A stretch of DNA of 27,745 nt, taken from positions 1 through 27,745 of the IMG/VR virus record IMGVR_UViG_3300027881_000059; one strand, 5' to 3'. The DNA is from a virus. Under the pieces are notes generated by a model. The model was not told the DNA's origin, did not search any database, and saw only the letters and a list, made by a program, of their open reading frames with translations. The stretch's first letter is position 1; each line of letters begins with the position of its first letter. The translations under genes and the position numbers were made by a program. Positions 16,589-23,960 of the stretch are shown piece by piece.

Positions 16589-17248
16589 ATGGCGGGAGTC
16601 GACCCAGCTTTCGTAGGGAGCGTGTTCAACGCCCTCCCTCTCGACAGGATGATCACCATTCCCCTCATGGCGATGGTGCAGGCGCAGGTTCAAGCATCAA
16701 AAGCCTATGTGGACTTCCTCATGGGGGTCTGCATCAAGGAAGGAAAGGCGATCGCCGTCCAGTTCGACTACGACGAGACCCTCCTCGATGCGGAAGGGAA
16801 CATCACCGGATCTCACAGGAAGACGGTTCGCGTCCCCCTCATGGCGATGGTGGTTCATCCCTGTATCTGTATTGAAGAGGGAACCATCGACTTCGAGTTG
16901 ACCGTGACGCAGGCCACCGAGGAGAAGTCGGCCACCGCTGGGGAAGCTTCGCTGGAAGCGACCATCGGTTGGGGACCATTCAAGGTGAGTGTCCACGGGC
17001 AGGTCTCCCACAAGACGGAGCAGACCCGGAAGACGGACACACGGGCCAAGTACTCCATTCACATCACGGCCAAGCGTCAACCTCCTCCCGAGGGTCTTCA
17101 GAGGATCCTCGACCATCTGGTCGACGCCGCCACCAGGCCAGGGACGCTTCCTGCGAACAAGGATCCGAAGCCCGTGGAGGACCTCAAGAACGAGGTGCCC
17201 TTGGACGAATCTCCTCCCGCGCCGGGCGGGACGGGCTTCGGCGATTAG
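16589..17248 (+). CDS. DUF2589-like protein 1
   Basis: A 219-residue protein whose ATG 16589 lies 6 bases after the previous stop. Seen: LPLDRMITIPLMAMVQAQVQASKAYVDF (16-43), an FDYDE strand (59-63), VRVPLMAMVVHPCICIEEGTIDFELTV (80-106) and a final beta strand SIHITAKR. The duplicated PL.AM.qAQ / VPLMAMV..P...I....DFE pattern matches my knowledge of DUF2589 proteins, whose biochemical role is not established as far as I know. The C-terminus (about 185-219) is a Pro/Gly/acid tail. It lies next to a second copy-like gene, and such proteins often occur in tandem. It may bind membranes or assemble into oligomers (speculation). Confidence 0.7.
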   Translation: MAGVDPAFVGSVFNALPLDRMITIPLMAMVQAQVQASKAYVDFLMGVCIKEGKAIAVQFDYDETLLDAEGNITGSHRKTVRVPLMAMVVHPCICIEEGTIDFELTVTQATEEKSATAGEASLEATIGWGPFKVSVHGQVSHKTEQTRKTDTRAKYSIHITAKRQPPPEGLQRILDHLVDAATRPGTLPANKDPKPVEDLKNEVPLDESPPAPGGTGFGD

Positions 17249-17258
17249 GGGGTGACGA

Positions 17259-17768
17259 TTGGGCTGGCTCAGAGACTGGTGGGACGGTAAGCCGGTCAAC
17301 AAGCACATGTTGACCGACATTACCCGTGGGATGCAGCACGCCGCCAGTACCACTACGGCCATGCTTGGAGCCCAGTTTCTCCACCTCATCAAACAGTATT
17401 TCGACAAGGAGCAGGACGGCACCCTCAAGGCCAAGATGGTTCAGATTGAGATATCCCCGGGCCATTTCGTGAAGGTTCCTCTGATCTCTCTTGTGCAGCC
17501 GAGCGCGATCGTCTTGAAAAGACTCAAGATTCGCATGTCGGTCAGGATCGAGGAGGCCGAGATCCGGGAGGCGGTCGAGGAGACGATGGGTAACTCGGAG
17601 GCGACCAGGCTTCAATTCAAGGTGAGCATGTCGCCGAGGACCGGGATCATGGGTAGGAGGTCGGACGTCACGGACATCGAGATGGTCTTCGAGGGGACCG
17701 ATCCCCCCGAGGGTATCATGCGGATAATCGAGCAGCATACGAACCTCATCGAACCACTCAAGAGGTAG
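17259..17768 (+). CDS. DUF2589-like protein 2
   Basis: A 169-residue protein. A TTG start at 17259 is chosen because AGGGGGTGACGA lies directly upstream and it begins 10 bases after the previous stop; ATG 17307 (codon 17) is the first ATG. Residues about 15-50 form an Ala/Gln-rich helix (RGMQHAASTTTAMLGAQFLHLIKQYF). HFVKVPLISLVQPSAIVLKRLKIRMSVRIEE (69-99) is equivalent to the VPLMAMVVHPCICIEE stretch of the preceding protein. RLQFKVSMSPRTG and EGIMRIIEQHTNLIEP close the fold, paralleling the EGLQRILDHLVDA segment upstream. The two proteins are therefore diverged relatives and probably partners. The TTG start may lower expression relative to the first. Confidence 0.65.
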   Translation: MGWLRDWWDGKPVNKHMLTDITRGMQHAASTTTAMLGAQFLHLIKQYFDKEQDGTLKAKMVQIEISPGHFVKVPLISLVQPSAIVLKRLKIRMSVRIEEAEIREAVEETMGNSEATRLQFKVSMSPRTGIMGRRSDVTDIEMVFEGTDPPEGIMRIIEQHTNLIEPLKR

Positions 17769-17838
17769 GCTGGAATCTAACTCGTTGCCCTAAGGGGCCT
17801 TTCCGTGTAGTTTGTGGGTGTATTTTGGGGATCATGAT

Positions 17839-18192
17839 ATGGGAGCTTCCGAGGGAGTCTATCAGGTAGAGCGGGAATTTAAGGTTGGCGCTGGCGACCT
17901 CGTCAAGCTGGCTGGAGCGCGGTATCATCCTTTCCGCCTCGCCACGGTTCTCTGGGAACGCAAAGAAATCGACGCCGTGGACATCTTTCTGGAGGTGGTC
18001 GACGGCGACAGGATTTACAAGATCGATGAGGTACTTGGCTGCATTTGCAAATTCTATGCGTGGCCGAATTCCGCATCACCCCGCGAGATTTACCTCGTCC
18101 CCGACATGCGTGTCAGGTTCCGAGTGATAGGAGCCCAGGCCGCGGAGAATCAGTCGGTCTTCCTCACGTGGGCCGAGCTGGGGGCCATTTGA
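17839..18192 (+). CDS. Small beta-rich hypothetical protein upstream of portal
   Basis: A 117-residue protein. ATG 17839 follows TTTTGGGGATC; a GTG at 17812 in the same frame is the alternative. The sequence is a run of short beta strands (VEREFKVGAGDLVKLAG, VDIFLEVVDGDRIYKIDEV, REIYLVPDMRVRFRVIG, SVFLTWAELGAI), with no membrane segment and two cysteines (CIC) in the middle. The strand pattern with LVPDMRV near the end is typical of small virion or decoration proteins, but I do not recognise a family. It sits 19 bases before the portal gene and is likely cotranscribed with it. Confidence 0.68.
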   Translation: MGASEGVYQVEREFKVGAGDLVKLAGARYHPFRLATVLWERKEIDAVDIFLEVVDGDRIYKIDEVLGCICKFYAWPNSASPREIYLVPDMRVRFRVIGAQAAENQSVFLTWAELGAI

Positions 18193-18211
18193 CCCAAGGT
18201 TTGGAGTCAAC

Positions 18212-20293
18212 ATGGAAGAAAGTCATCCATTCAAGGACAGGGTTGGGGAGGCCCTCGTGTCGAAGGATATGAGTCCCGAGAACCTGGAGAACATGGTGAA
18301 GGTCCTCCTGCTCGGAGGCAATGATGTTGAGAAGGCACGGGGCGGCGATAAGAAGGAAGAGAACAAGGATTCAAAACAGCTCGGGGACTTCCAGCAAATC
18401 GTCGGCGAATTCGTCCCTCCTCCATTCAATCCCCTCGTCTGGGCGCAGACCCTCAAGATCAGTACCCGCCTCGCCAGGTGCGTTCGGACATACGCCCGGA
18501 ACACCGTAGGCCTCGGGTGGTCTATCGACCCCATCCATCCCGTGACCGAGGATACGCCGAAAGAGGTCCGTGAGGAGATCAAGGAGCAGACTCACGTACT
18601 TCGGGCCTTCTTCAACAGGCCGAATCCTCTCATGCCTCTTTCTGAAATCTTCTACCTGGAAAAGGTAGATGAGGAGGCCGTGGGCAACGGGTACGTTGAG
18701 GTGGTGAGGAACAATGGCGGCAAGATTGTCAGGCTGTATCACGTACCGTCCGTCACCATTCGGAAAAGGATCATCAAGGATGGGCAGAATCTGGAGGTCT
18801 CCGGGTTCGTCCAGATTCGTGGAAGCCAGAAGCGGTACTTCAAAGACTTCGGTGATCGTCGGGCGATGGATACTTTTACCGGGAAGTACACGAAGACGGA
18901 TGGTGAAAAGCCCCTTCCTCCTGATAGGCGTGCGACGGAGATCATTCATTTCCTGATCTACGATCCGTCGAGTTCTTACTACGGTGCTCCGCGCTATGCC
19001 CCGTCCGCTACGGCCATCGCCGGGAACAGACAGTCCGCCATTCGAAACGTGAACTTCTTTGAGAACGATGCGGTGCCGAGGATGGCGCTGCTCGTTTCGG
19101 GCGGCAAGCTCAACGCCGAGTCCATGCAGCAGATCGAAGACTTCGTTCGAGCCAAGGGACGCGGCGTTGAAAACGCACACAGGGTTATGGTCGTCCAGGT
19201 GGAACCTTTCAAGGTTGGCTTTCAGCAGCAGGGCAAGGTCATGGTCGACCTCAAGCCGCTGACGGTCGGCGTGACGGAGGACGCTTCCTTCTCGCAGTAC
19301 CGTGAGGCGAACGACGAGGAGGTCCGCGAGATCTTCGGACTGGGCCAGATCTTCTTCAAGGCCGAGGGGGCGAACCGAGCAAACGCGCAGGTCTCCCGCG
19401 AGATCACGAACGAGCAGGAGCTTGAGCCTGATCGACTGGCGAAGGAATATGTCATCAATCAGACCATCGTGGATGACATCCTCTTCCAGATGATGGGGGC
19501 AACGGGGGATGAGACCGACGAGGAGATAGATGAATACAGGAAGAAGATTCAAGTTCGATTCCGCTTTGCCAGGCTCACGCTGACGGATCCGCTGGATGAG
19601 GCGCGAATGAATCAGATGTACGCCTCGCTGGGTGCCATCACGCCGAACGAGCTGCGCGAGGCGATTGGAAAGCCGCCGTACCCGAAGGACTACTTTTTCG
19701 CCGACAAACCTCTCCCCATCGCCATGGCCGAGCTTACGGCTGGGCTGGCTCTCGCCATCTCACAGAAGGAAGAGGAGGCGATGCCGCAGCCCGAAGGCGA
19801 GATGCCTGGGATGGAAGGTATGCCCGGAATGGAACCCGGCGAAGGCGAGGAAGACGAAGAAAAGCCTGATTGGTGGGACGGTGATCCCTCGACTCCTGAG
19901 GAGACTCCCGGCGGTGATGAAGAAAGGAAGCCCGATTGGTTTGAGGGGTCTCGCGGCAAGAAGGGGGATATTCGAGGAATCGATGGAATAGCCGAGGTTC
20001 CTGGGATGGATTCTCCTTCCGCACCTCCCGGCGCACCGGGTGCTGGGCCTGCCCCAGGCGAGGAAACGATCCCGAAGCCGGGCTCCATCGGGAAGCCTCC
20101 GAGAAAACCAAGGGCCCCAAAGCCCACTCAGGGTATTGCCTCGGGACATGGGTCGCGTGTATCATCAAGAAAGAATTTACGGGATCCGCGAGCCTTCGCA
20201 TTGCTTGCGGAAATGATGAGCGACATTCGAAAGTTCTCGTTCAGCCTCAATGGGGCGAACTTCATAGGGGGTACAGATGGAAGTGATCGCTGA
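18212..20293 (+). CDS. Phage portal protein, PBSX (XkdE)-like
   Basis: A 693-residue protein. ATG 18212 follows TTTGGAGTCAAC. Portal proteins form the dodecameric ring at the capsid vertex through which the terminase pumps DNA. Family landmarks: VPPPFNPLVWAQTLKISTRLARCVRTYARNTVGLGW (68-103), LEKVDEEAVGNGYVEVVRN, LYHVPSVTIRKR, IIHFLIYDPSSSYYGAPRYAPSATAIAGNRQSAIRN, and NQMYASLGAITPNELREAIGKPPY near residue 470. The core (about 60-510) is complete. Residues about 515-650 are a Met/Pro/Gly/Glu-rich low-complexity tail with PGMEGMPGMEPGEGEE-type repeats, then a basic segment and a final helix. That extension makes it longer than typical PBSX-type portals. The 3' end overlaps the protease gene by 17 bases. 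Confidence 0.92.
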   Translation: MEESHPFKDRVGEALVSKDMSPENLENMVKVLLLGGNDVEKARGGDKKEENKDSKQLGDFQQIVGEFVPPPFNPLVWAQTLKISTRLARCVRTYARNTVGLGWSIDPIHPVTEDTPKEVREEIKEQTHVLRAFFNRPNPLMPLSEIFYLEKVDEEAVGNGYVEVVRNNGGKIVRLYHVPSVTIRKRIIKDGQNLEVSGFVQIRGSQKRYFKDFGDRRAMDTFTGKYTKTDGEKPLPPDRRATEIIHFLIYDPSSSYYGAPRYAPSATAIAGNRQSAIRNVNFFENDAVPRMALLVSGGKLNAESMQQIEDFVRAKGRGVENAHRVMVVQVEPFKVGFQQQGKVMVDLKPLTVGVTEDASFSQYREANDEEVREIFGLGQIFFKAEGANRANAQVSREITNEQELEPDRLAKEYVINQTIVDDILFQMMGATGDETDEEIDEYRKKIQVRFRFARLTLTDPLDEARMNQMYASLGAITPNELREAIGKPPYPKDYFFADKPLPIAMAELTAGLALAISQKEEEAMPQPEGEMPGMEGMPGMEPGEGEEDEEKPDWWDGDPSTPEETPGGDEERKPDWFEGSRGKKGDIRGIDGIAEVPGMDSPSAPPGAPGAGPAPGEETIPKPGSIGKPPRKPRAPKPTQGIASGHGSRVSSRKNLRDPRAFALLAEMMSDIRKFSFSLNGANFIGGTDGSDR

Positions 20294-21998
20294 CGCATCC
20301 GCACCGAACGATTTGGCGTTTTCTTTCGATGCGGAGTGCCAGAAGGCCTGGCAGGACGACAAAGGAAAGATGTTCGTGCGGGCCTGTGCGTCGGATGACA
20401 AGTTGGATCTCCAACGCGATCGCATGAGTACCAATGCCCTTCAGAAGATGGCCGACGCTGCAAAGTCGGGCGTCCCCTTCCTGGAGACCCACCGCTCGGT
20501 GTTCGAATTCGGTCGCACGACCGGAGGCGAAGTGGCGGAGATCGTAGAGGACGGGAAGAAGGTCCAAAAGTTCTTCGTGGACGTCGAGCTGGACGGCGAT
20601 TTTCCGCAGGCCCGCAAACTTTTCAAGGAGGTGGCGGGGAAGGAATGTAAGCGACAGCTTTCCATCGGCGGGAAGTTGAATCTCAAGAATCGCGAGGCGG
20701 TCCACGTGGAGATGACTCCGACGGGTCTCGCGAGGACTATCAACGACCTTGATCTCGATCACATCGCTTCGACCAGATCGAAGCAGGCGGCCAACCCGAG
20801 AACCTCCTTCACGGAGGCGATCACCAAGGCTCTCGATGACCTGGACGAAGCAGAAAAAGGGCTTGCAAAAGAAAAAGCCGGTGATCAAAATGGAAACGTA
20901 CCTGGAATAAAACTTTCCCCTGATGTGTTGGCTGCACTCGAACTGGTGGTTGAGACGGCGAAAGTTGGAGGAAACAAAATGGACGTTCCCGAAACCCCCG
21001 AGGCCGAGGAGACCACCCCCGAAGCTGAGGAGACTCCCGCGGACGGGGAGAAGTGCGTGAAGAAAGAGAACGAAGAGAACGGCAACGGCGAGGAAGAGGG
21101 CGACGAGAAACCGAAGAAGCCCGCTCCGAAGCCGAAGGTGAAGGACGAGGAGGAAGAAGAAGTCATGGACGTCGAGGACATGGATCTCAAGGGTCAGGAC
21201 GCCGCGACAGCCTCCGATCTCATCAACGACATCTCCGCTCTCCTCTCCAAGAAGAAACCTTTTCCCGGCGCGGCAGAGCCCTTCGGTGGCAAATCCGATG
21301 ACGAGGAAGAGGAAGTGGAGACCGAGGAGAAGGCAGTCGTCGACTCCCTCTGGGCCACCCGCTACATCCTTGCGAAGGCCGTCACCGGCGCGAAGCTCGG
21401 GCAGGGTGAGAAGCTCAGGGTCGCCGACATCATCGTCGCCGGGCCCTACGCCCCGCGCTCGGGTGCAGGCAAGCCGGGGCTCATCCCCGACAAGGCTCCC
21501 AAGGGTGACTCGACCGACGTGGGCGGCTCCGCCGTCAGCGATTCCCGCCGCGACATCCAGATCGGCGGCGAAATCAAACCCACCGCTCCCACCGCCAAGT
21601 CCGCCATGAAGCACACCATGGACGCCCTGAAGGAATCCGAGAAGCTCCCGCAGGACCTCTCGACCTTCGGCAAGGATCTGACCGACGACGTCCTCAACAA
21701 GAGCATGGACATCACCAAGTCCATGATGGAGTCGGTCATCGAGAAGATGGCGGAGGAAAACACCCGGGTGTCCCTCGAAATCCAGAAGTCCGTCGAAGGC
21801 CTCGGAGACGTGGTGAACGACTCCACCAAGAGGCTCGCCACCATGGAAGCGCGGCTCGCCCGCGTCGAGAAGTCCGGGGGCGTGAGCCAGAGCGGCCCGA
21901 AGGGTCGCGACGACGGACTGGAGGAGCCGAGTCGTCCCAGGGGTGTCTGGGGCGGAGTTTTCGGAAAAGCAGCGGGCGACGCGCTCGCTCAGTACTAG
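20277..21998 (+). CDS. Prohead maturation protease (XkdF-like) fused to scaffold-like domain
   Basis: A 573-residue protein. ATG 20277 is preceded by AGGGGGTACAG inside the portal gene. Residues about 15-165 form the protease: FVRACASDDKLDLQRDRM, PFLETHRS with the likely catalytic H72, FFVDVELDGDFPQARKLF, and CKRQLSIGGKL with the likely nucleophile S129. This is the H...S arrangement of HK97/XkdF-type capsid proteases. Residues about 185-350 are acidic and Lys/Glu-rich low complexity. Residues about 440-545 are helical (KSMMESVIEKMAEENTRVSLEIQKSVEGLGDVV). The long C-terminus is probably a scaffold removed during maturation, as in other protease-scaffold fusions (inference). It is followed by the major capsid gene, as expected. 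Confidence 0.85.
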   Translation: MEVIADASAPNDLAFSFDAECQKAWQDDKGKMFVRACASDDKLDLQRDRMSTNALQKMADAAKSGVPFLETHRSVFEFGRTTGGEVAEIVEDGKKVQKFFVDVELDGDFPQARKLFKEVAGKECKRQLSIGGKLNLKNREAVHVEMTPTGLARTINDLDLDHIASTRSKQAANPRTSFTEAITKALDDLDEAEKGLAKEKAGDQNGNVPGIKLSPDVLAALELVVETAKVGGNKMDVPETPEAEETTPEAEETPADGEKCVKKENEENGNGEEEGDEKPKKPAPKPKVKDEEEEEVMDVEDMDLKGQDAATASDLINDISALLSKKKPFPGAAEPFGGKSDDEEEEVETEEKAVVDSLWATRYILAKAVTGAKLGQGEKLRVADIIVAGPYAPRSGAGKPGLIPDKAPKGDSTDVGGSAVSDSRRDIQIGGEIKPTAPTAKSAMKHTMDALKESEKLPQDLSTFGKDLTDDVLNKSMDITKSMMESVIEKMAEENTRVSLEIQKSVEGLGDVVNDSTKRLATMEARLARVEKSGGVSQSGPKGRDDGLEEPSRPRGVWGGVFGKAAGDALAQY

Positions 21999-22009
21999 GA
22001 ATAGAGGTC

Positions 22010-22027
22010 GCCCCATTCAGGGGCTTT
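22010..22027 (+). promoter_or_regulatory. Short hairpin before the capsid gene
   Basis: GCCCC (22010-22014) pairs with GGGGC (22020-22024) around an ATTCA loop and is followed by TTTCGCTT. The short stem and poor T-run make it at best a partial terminator or RNA-processing/stability element between the protease and capsid genes. The capsid ribosome site GCAGGAGG follows about 12 bases later. Confidence 0.35.
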
Positions 22028-22048
22028 CGCTTGATAGCAGGAGGACTC

Positions 22049-23440
22049 ATGGAGACGTCCGGAAGAGGGTCTGCTGGGCTGAACGAGGAGATGATCGAAA
22101 AGACCATCACCACGGGCGACCTGCTGACCGGGGGATTGCTGAATCCGATTCAGCAGACCCAATTCATCACCCTTGTGAAGAAGTTCTCGGTTCTTCTTCC
22201 GATCTCGCGGTTCATCCGCATGCCCCGTCCTTTGATGGACGTGGACAAGCTGTGGATCGGGGAGCCGGTGACCGAGTCGGTGGACGAGGCTACGGACACG
22301 GGGAACCTTGCCCGCGCCAAGTTCCAACGCATCGTCCTTCGCGCCCAGAAGCTGCGGAGCGCGTGGAACATCACCACCGAGGTGCTCCAGGGAAACATCG
22401 AGCAGAACGAGTTCGAGCAGACCGTGATGAACACCATGGTCGAGAGGATCGCCACCGACCTCGAAGACCTGGGCATCAACGGGGACACCACCACGGTCGG
22501 CAACACCCCGAGGGATCGGCTGCTGCGCCGCCTCAACGGGTGGAATGTCCAGACGGAAGGGGCTCACATCCTCGACGTCAAGGGCTCGTCCATCCAGAAA
22601 GGCATCTTCTCCGAGATGAAGAGACGGATGCCGAAGCAGTACAAGAACGACCCCGGCCTTCGCTGGCTCGTCGGTGACGCGATCGCGACCGACTGGGCGG
22701 ACGTGGTTTCCGACCGCGGTACCATCCTCGGCGACGCGGCCCTCCAGGGAGCGGAGATGGCTCCGCTCGGCACGCCCATGATCCGCGTGCCTCTGATTCC
22801 CGACGATGCCCCCATCACCATCCTCCAGGCGACCAGGGCGGAATTCCTGGGTGGCGAGTACGGGCCTTTCGTCATCTCCTCGACCAACGACACCATCAAG
22901 CTGAAGGTGGACGGGGCTCCCGGCGCGGGCGTGACGATCGTCCTCACGCACGGGACTCTGAACACGGTCGAGGTGGCCCGGCAGATCAACGCAGCGTTGA
23001 AGGCCGCCATCGCCACCCTCACCGAGGACGTGGCGCGGGACGACCGCGAGGGACGGCTGTTCATGGAAAGCCCGACGGTGGGCGCGGCCAGCCAACTCAC
23101 CCTCATGCCGGTGGCAACCGGAACCCAGGCGTACACCACACTCGGACTGCTCGGCGCTCCTCCGACTCCTCCCCCGGCCAACTGGCCTGTGGCGGACGTC
23201 GATCACGACGGCGCGGCCTCGGGCGACCCGAACACCGTGTACGAGGGCTCGTTCATCTGGCTGGGGAACCCCAAGAACTTCGTATGGGGCATCCTGGACG
23301 GAACCAGGATTTTCACGGAGTTCAACAAGAACACCGACCAGATCGAGACCATCGTGTACAACCAGGTGGACGCGCAGGTCGAGAACGTGGACGCCATCGT
23401 CAAGGCCAAGAACATCCGGCGACGCACGCTGGTGATCTGA
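22049..23440 (+). CDS. Major capsid protein, HK97 fold, with inserted domain
   Basis: A 463-residue protein. ATG 22049 follows a very strong GCAGGAGGACTC. It is the main shell protein, placed directly after the protease and before neck genes. Landmarks of HK97-fold capsids include the N-terminal helical arm, SRFIRMPRPLMDVDKLWIGEPVTESVDEATDT, KLRSAWNITTEVLQGNIEQNEFEQTVMNTMVERIATDLEDLGINGD, GLRWLVGDAIATDWADVV, LGTPMIRVPLIPDD, and the C-terminal ENVDAIVKAKNIRRR. Residues about 280-382 look like an insertion: TIKLKVDGAPGAGVTIVLTHGTLNTVEVARQINAAL...GRLFMESPTVGAASQLTLMP. That pattern recurs in phage sheath and flagellar-cap-type proteins and may form a surface-exposed decoration. The gene ends just before a strong terminator. 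Confidence 0.9.
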   Translation: METSGRGSAGLNEEMIEKTITTGDLLTGGLLNPIQQTQFITLVKKFSVLLPISRFIRMPRPLMDVDKLWIGEPVTESVDEATDTGNLARAKFQRIVLRAQKLRSAWNITTEVLQGNIEQNEFEQTVMNTMVERIATDLEDLGINGDTTTVGNTPRDRLLRRLNGWNVQTEGAHILDVKGSSIQKGIFSEMKRRMPKQYKNDPGLRWLVGDAIATDWADVVSDRGTILGDAALQGAEMAPLGTPMIRVPLIPDDAPITILQATRAEFLGGEYGPFVISSTNDTIKLKVDGAPGAGVTIVLTHGTLNTVEVARQINAALKAAIATLTEDVARDDREGRLFMESPTVGAASQLTLMPVATGTQAYTTLGLLGAPPTPPPANWPVADVDHDGAASGDPNTVYEGSFIWLGNPKNFVWGILDGTRIFTEFNKNTDQIETIVYNQVDAQVENVDAIVKAKNIRRRTLVI

Positions 23441-23465
23441 TCAGGGCGGCTCCTCCATGAGATCG

Positions 23466-23507
23466 AGCGGCAGATCGGCCCCTCGCGGGATCGGTCTGCC
23501 GCTTTTT
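23466..23507 (+). terminator. Intrinsic terminator after the capsid gene
   Basis: AGCGGCAGA (23466-23474) pairs with TCTGCCGCT (23495-23503), with further internal pairing (TCGG/TCGG with wobbles, CCC/GGG) around a short loop. TTTTTATT follows from 23503. This is the clearest rho-independent terminator in the window and lies 26 bases downstream of the capsid stop. It would set capsid apart from the neck genes in transcript abundance. Confidence 0.85.
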
Positions 23508-23515
23508 ATTGGGGC

Positions 23516-23545
23516 TGGACGGCCCCTCGCCGGGCCGTGTACGAT
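23516..23545 (+). promoter_or_regulatory. Possible promoter restarting transcription of the neck genes
   Basis: TGGACG (23516-23521) and TACGAT (23540-23545) each match the sigma70 hexamers at 4 of 6 positions, with an 18-base spacer. An inverted repeat, ACGGCCC and GGGCCGT, fills the spacer and could be an operator. It lies between the terminator and the AGGAGG ribosome site of the next gene. The match is modest. Confidence 0.3.
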
Positions 23546-23561
23546 GGGGTAGGAGGTCCCC

Positions 23562-23951
23562 ATGGCGACGAGATACTTCATGTATCGCTACGGTGGGACC
23601 ATAACGGTTAAGGGTCCTGCGAGCGGTATTGCGTACGTGTTCTCTCCGGACACGGTTACGCCGGTGTCCGATGAGAGGGATGCCCACATCTTCCTCTTCA
23701 TGGGCTCGCCGGATAGCGGCTTCTACCTCTACAGAGAGACGGACGCTTACGGCAACCCCATCGGCCCATTCCCTCCGACGGATCCTTCCCACAGGCACAG
23801 CATGATCAACCCCCGTAGGTTTCCCTCCGACAGCATGGACATCACCCCGAAGGAGTGGAGGACGATCACGGAGGACCTGGCGGACCCGACCCTGTATTTC
23901 CATTACACCCGCATTAAATTGAACTTTGGCCGAGGCGGTGATCAACCATAG
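23562..23951 (+). CDS. Hypothetical head protein after capsid
   Basis: A 129-residue protein. ATG 23562 follows GTAGGAGGTCCCC. The N-terminal half has the pattern ITVKGPASGIAYVFSPDTVTPVSDERDAHIFLFMG (13-47). It resembles the short G..tG..Y.F.......V...Da..L segment that I associate with small proteins encoded next to phage capsid genes. The C-terminal half contains HRHSMINPRRFPSDSMDITPKEWRTITEDL. Its precise function is unknown. It precedes the head-tail connector candidate by 9 bases and is in the same unit, downstream of the terminator. Confidence 0.68.
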   Translation: MATRYFMYRYGGTITVKGPASGIAYVFSPDTVTPVSDERDAHIFLFMGSPDSGFYLYRETDAYGNPIGPFPPTDPSHRHSMINPRRFPSDSMDITPKEWRTITEDLADPTLYFHYTRIKLNFGRGGDQP

Positions 23952-23960
23952 GAGGGCGAG

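Noticed and set aside
17785-17800. GCCC-TAAG-GGGC mini-hairpin as a terminator
   Set aside because: Only four pairs and a weak CTTT tail; too little to support termination upstream of the 17839 gene.
20262-22016. Long minus-strand open frame of 584 codons
   Set aside because: It is antisense to the protease gene, whose motifs, ribosome site and gene order are convincing. The antisense product is a low-complexity Leu/Gly/Val/His-rich sequence expected from a GC-rich shadow frame.
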